NCBI GenBank assembly: GCA_020720565.1
Contig: DYOK01000060.1
Location: 1-7,790, forward strand
DNA length: 7,790 nucleotides
From: Acetofilamentum sp.
Lineage (GTDB): Bacteria; Bacteroidota; Bacteroidia; Bacteroidales; JAFGXI01
Direction: 5' to 3'
Part shown: one piece after another, positions 6,615 to 7,790 of the stretch
Layout: every line of letters starts with the position of its first letter
Numbering within the stretch: the stretch's first letter is position 1
Position numbers and translations under genes: made by a program
Notes under the pieces: generated by a model
What the model was told of the DNA's origin: nothing
Databases searched by the model: none
What the model saw: the letters and a program-made list of their open reading frames with translations, nothing else

Positions 6615-6885
6615 TTATAGCCAATGTATTAAGGCCTTAGACCTATTTTTGCTTTTATAACTATTCGGGAGTTCTAAAAATTGCTTTTTCATCGTTGGAC
6701 TTCAATTTTAAAATCCTCATTTACAATAGTAAACTCCGGTTTTAAAATCTTGTCCGCCTCAAAAAATCTAATTTTCAGAACCCCTCTATTATTAAAACAA
6801 GTTCTTAGCTTTGTAAAATTATACATTACATTTTTTAAGCACTTAAATCAGATCATACCATTACTCACCTATAAAATTTGGAGCT
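6615..6885 (+). other. Long mgtE leader with a 10-bp palindrome
   Basis: This is the stretch between the predicted transcription start and the mgtE ATG. It contains a perfect 10-bp palindrome, TAAGGCCTTA (6630-6639), just after the predicted start, and two copies of TTTTAAAATC (6706-6715 and 6740-6749). The palindrome could be an operator half-site pair or chance. I do not recognise the conserved core of the M-box Mg2+ riboswitch, and no obvious terminator hairpin precedes the gene. Its extent depends on the promoter call. Confidence 0.35.
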
Positions 6886-7790
6886 ATGAGCGAAAACAAT
6901 CAAGCCACCAAAAAAGTATTCGAGCTTACAAAGGCTTTTGTAAACAACATTCGTGATCTTGTTGAACAAAACAATACAGAACAAGCACTCGAAGTATTGG
7001 ACATTATGCATGCTGCCGATATAGCAGAATTGTATGATGAACTCAACATTGAAGAGGCAAAATTTCTCTATTTACTGCTCGATAAGGAGAAATCTGCTGA
7101 TGTAATCACTCAACTAAGCGACGAAGACCGTGAAAAGTTTTTAGACGCTTTACCAAGCGAAGTAGTGGCTAAGCAGTTTATCGAGGAGATGGACTCGGAC
7201 GATGCTGCCGATATTTTGGGCGATATGACAGAAGAACGTCAAGAAGAGGTTTTGTCGCACATAGAGGATTACGAGCAAGCTGGCGACATTGTCGATTTGT
7301 TACATTATCACGAAAACACAGCCGGTGGCTTGATGGCTAAGGAATTGGTGGCTGTCAATCAAAAACTTTCGGTCAGTCGATGTATTGTAGAACTGCGAAG
7401 TCAAGCCGAAGAAGTTGACGAGATCTATTATATCTATGTAGTAGACGACAATGGATTGTTAGTAGGCACGCTATCGCTCAAAAAACTATTATTAAGTAAT
7501 ATTAAAGAGACCATTGGCGAGATTGTCAACAAAGATATTATATCGGCACGCACCGACATGACCGATGTTGAAGTTGCTAAGATTATGAAAAAATATGACC
7601 TCGTGGCTTTGCCCGTTGTGGATAGCATTGGTCGATTAAAAGGACGTATTACCATCGACGACGTCGTCGATGTGATGCAAGAAGAAGCCGAAAAAGATTA
7701 TCAAATGATTTCGGGTATCTCGGAAGATGTTGAGGCGAGCGACAGCGTGTTTCGGCTTAGCCGCGCAAGGTTCCCTTGGCTTTTAATTGG
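6886..7790 (+). CDS. mgtE: Magnesium transporter MgtE, N-terminal part (cut by window end)
   Basis: MgtE is a dimeric inner-membrane Mg2+ channel gated by Mg2+ binding to its cytosolic region. The visible 301 residues cover that whole region: the MgtE N superhelical domain (about 35-138, with repeats such as ADIAELYDEL and the acidic MDSDDAADILGDM at 102-114), two CBS domains (about 140-202 and 205-268; TAGGLMAKELVAV opens the first, ALPVVD and GRITIDDVVDVMQEEAEKD close the second), and the connecting plug helix (about 269-292). Residues RFPWLLI at 295-301 begin the first transmembrane helix, where the window ends; about 150 more residues with five membrane helices are expected. The acidic clusters suit Mg2+ sensing. 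The ATG at 6886 gives the natural N-terminus and is preceded by AT-rich sequence with a short GGAG at 6880-6883, only 2 bp from the ATG and too close to act as a normal Shine-Dalgarno. The frame is intact. Confidence 0.95.
   Translation, partial: MSENNQATKKVFELTKAFVNNIRDLVEQNNTEQALEVLDIMHAADIAELYDELNIEEAKFLYLLLDKEKSADVITQLSDEDREKFLDALPSEVVAKQFIEEMDSDDAADILGDMTEERQEEVLSHIEDYEQAGDIVDLLHYHENTAGGLMAKELVAVNQKLSVSRCIVELRSQAEEVDEIYYIYVVDDNGLLVGTLSLKKLLLSNIKETIGEIVNKDIISARTDMTDVEVAKIMKKYDLVALPVVDSIGRLKGRITIDDVVDVMQEEAEKDYQMISGISEDVEASDSVFRLSRARFPWLLI

Larger units (their letters stand above)
6314..6885. other. Divergent non-coding region between rpsP and mgtE
   Basis: This 572-bp gap is very AT-rich, with long T and A runs. 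It holds the rpsP promoter at the left and a probable mgtE promoter box near the middle. I see no tRNA, no known riboswitch signature and no convincing gene. Two open frames exist (- strand 6297-6590 and + strand 6681-6956), but their products are Lys/Ile/Phe/Leu-rich low-complexity sequences that overlap the real genes and, in one case, the rpsP promoter. The stretch at 6395-6600 has no assigned role. Confidence 0.7.

Noticed and set aside
6615..6885. M-box Mg2+ riboswitch before mgtE
   Set aside because: No conserved M-box core was recognisable by eye, and the class is mainly known from Firmicutes. A covariance-model scan would be decisive.
6681..6956. Open frame of 91 codons on the + strand overlapping the mgtE start
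   Set aside because: It starts with TTG, overlaps 71 bp of mgtE in another frame, and has no plausible domain or membrane topology. mgtE has a clear family N-terminus at 6886.
1..7790. A hidden defence, CRISPR or mobile-element system
   Set aside because: No spaced direct repeats, transposase, integrase, nuclease, reverse transcriptase or toxin-antitoxin pair was seen. Nearly all coding space is assigned to core or envelope genes.

Overview
The window looks like a chromosomal segment from an AT-rich member of the Bacteroidota, probably Flavobacteriales-like. Four things point there: (i) a TTG-N19-TAnnTTTG promoter in front of rpsP and a second TAnnTTTG box upstream of mgtE; (ii) no recognisable Shine-Dalgarno sequences before the starts; (iii) a ribosomal protein S16 with a long Ala/Glu-rich C-terminal extension; (iv) typical Bacteroidota envelope proteins (an SPII lipoprotein, and an exported protein whose signal peptide ends in Leu-Gly-Gln). 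This placement is inference from signals and families, not from a database match.

Layout. At the left edge there may be the last 22 codons of a gene entering on the + strand (3-71, weak). A + strand gene (159-1565) encodes an exported protein of unknown function. It converges on a leftward block. In transcription order (- strand, right to left) that block is rpsP (6313-5783), rimM (5769-5242), a 263-bp intergenic stretch with a cluster of small GC-rich palindromes, a Gfo/Idh/MocA-family oxidoreductase (4978-3998), a lipoprotein (3941-3099) and a membrane polyprenyl-phosphate sugar-1-phosphate transferase (3061-1646). At the right, a 572-bp non-coding divergent region separates rpsP from mgtE (6886 to the window end, + strand, cut off as the transmembrane domain begins).

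How the genes work together. rpsP and rimM are a ribosome-assembly pair: S16 is a 30S protein and RimM is the 30S maturation factor. They are 13 bp apart and probably share the promoter at 6363-6392. The oxidoreductase, lipoprotein and sugar transferase are closely spaced (56 and 37 bp) and may form a second unit in surface-polysaccharide or envelope biogenesis; a sugar-nucleotide dehydrogenase feeding a glycan-initiating transferase is plausible but not shown by the sequence. mgtE encodes a Mg2+ channel with a cytosolic Mg2+-sensing region and probably has its own promoter and a leader of about 270 nt.

Most of the window is ordinary housekeeping. I see no CRISPR array, insertion sequence, tRNA, rRNA or recognisable defence system. 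The best leads are the unknown exported protein, the oxidoreductase-lipoprotein-transferase trio, the palindrome cluster at 5018-5060, and the long mgtE leader.
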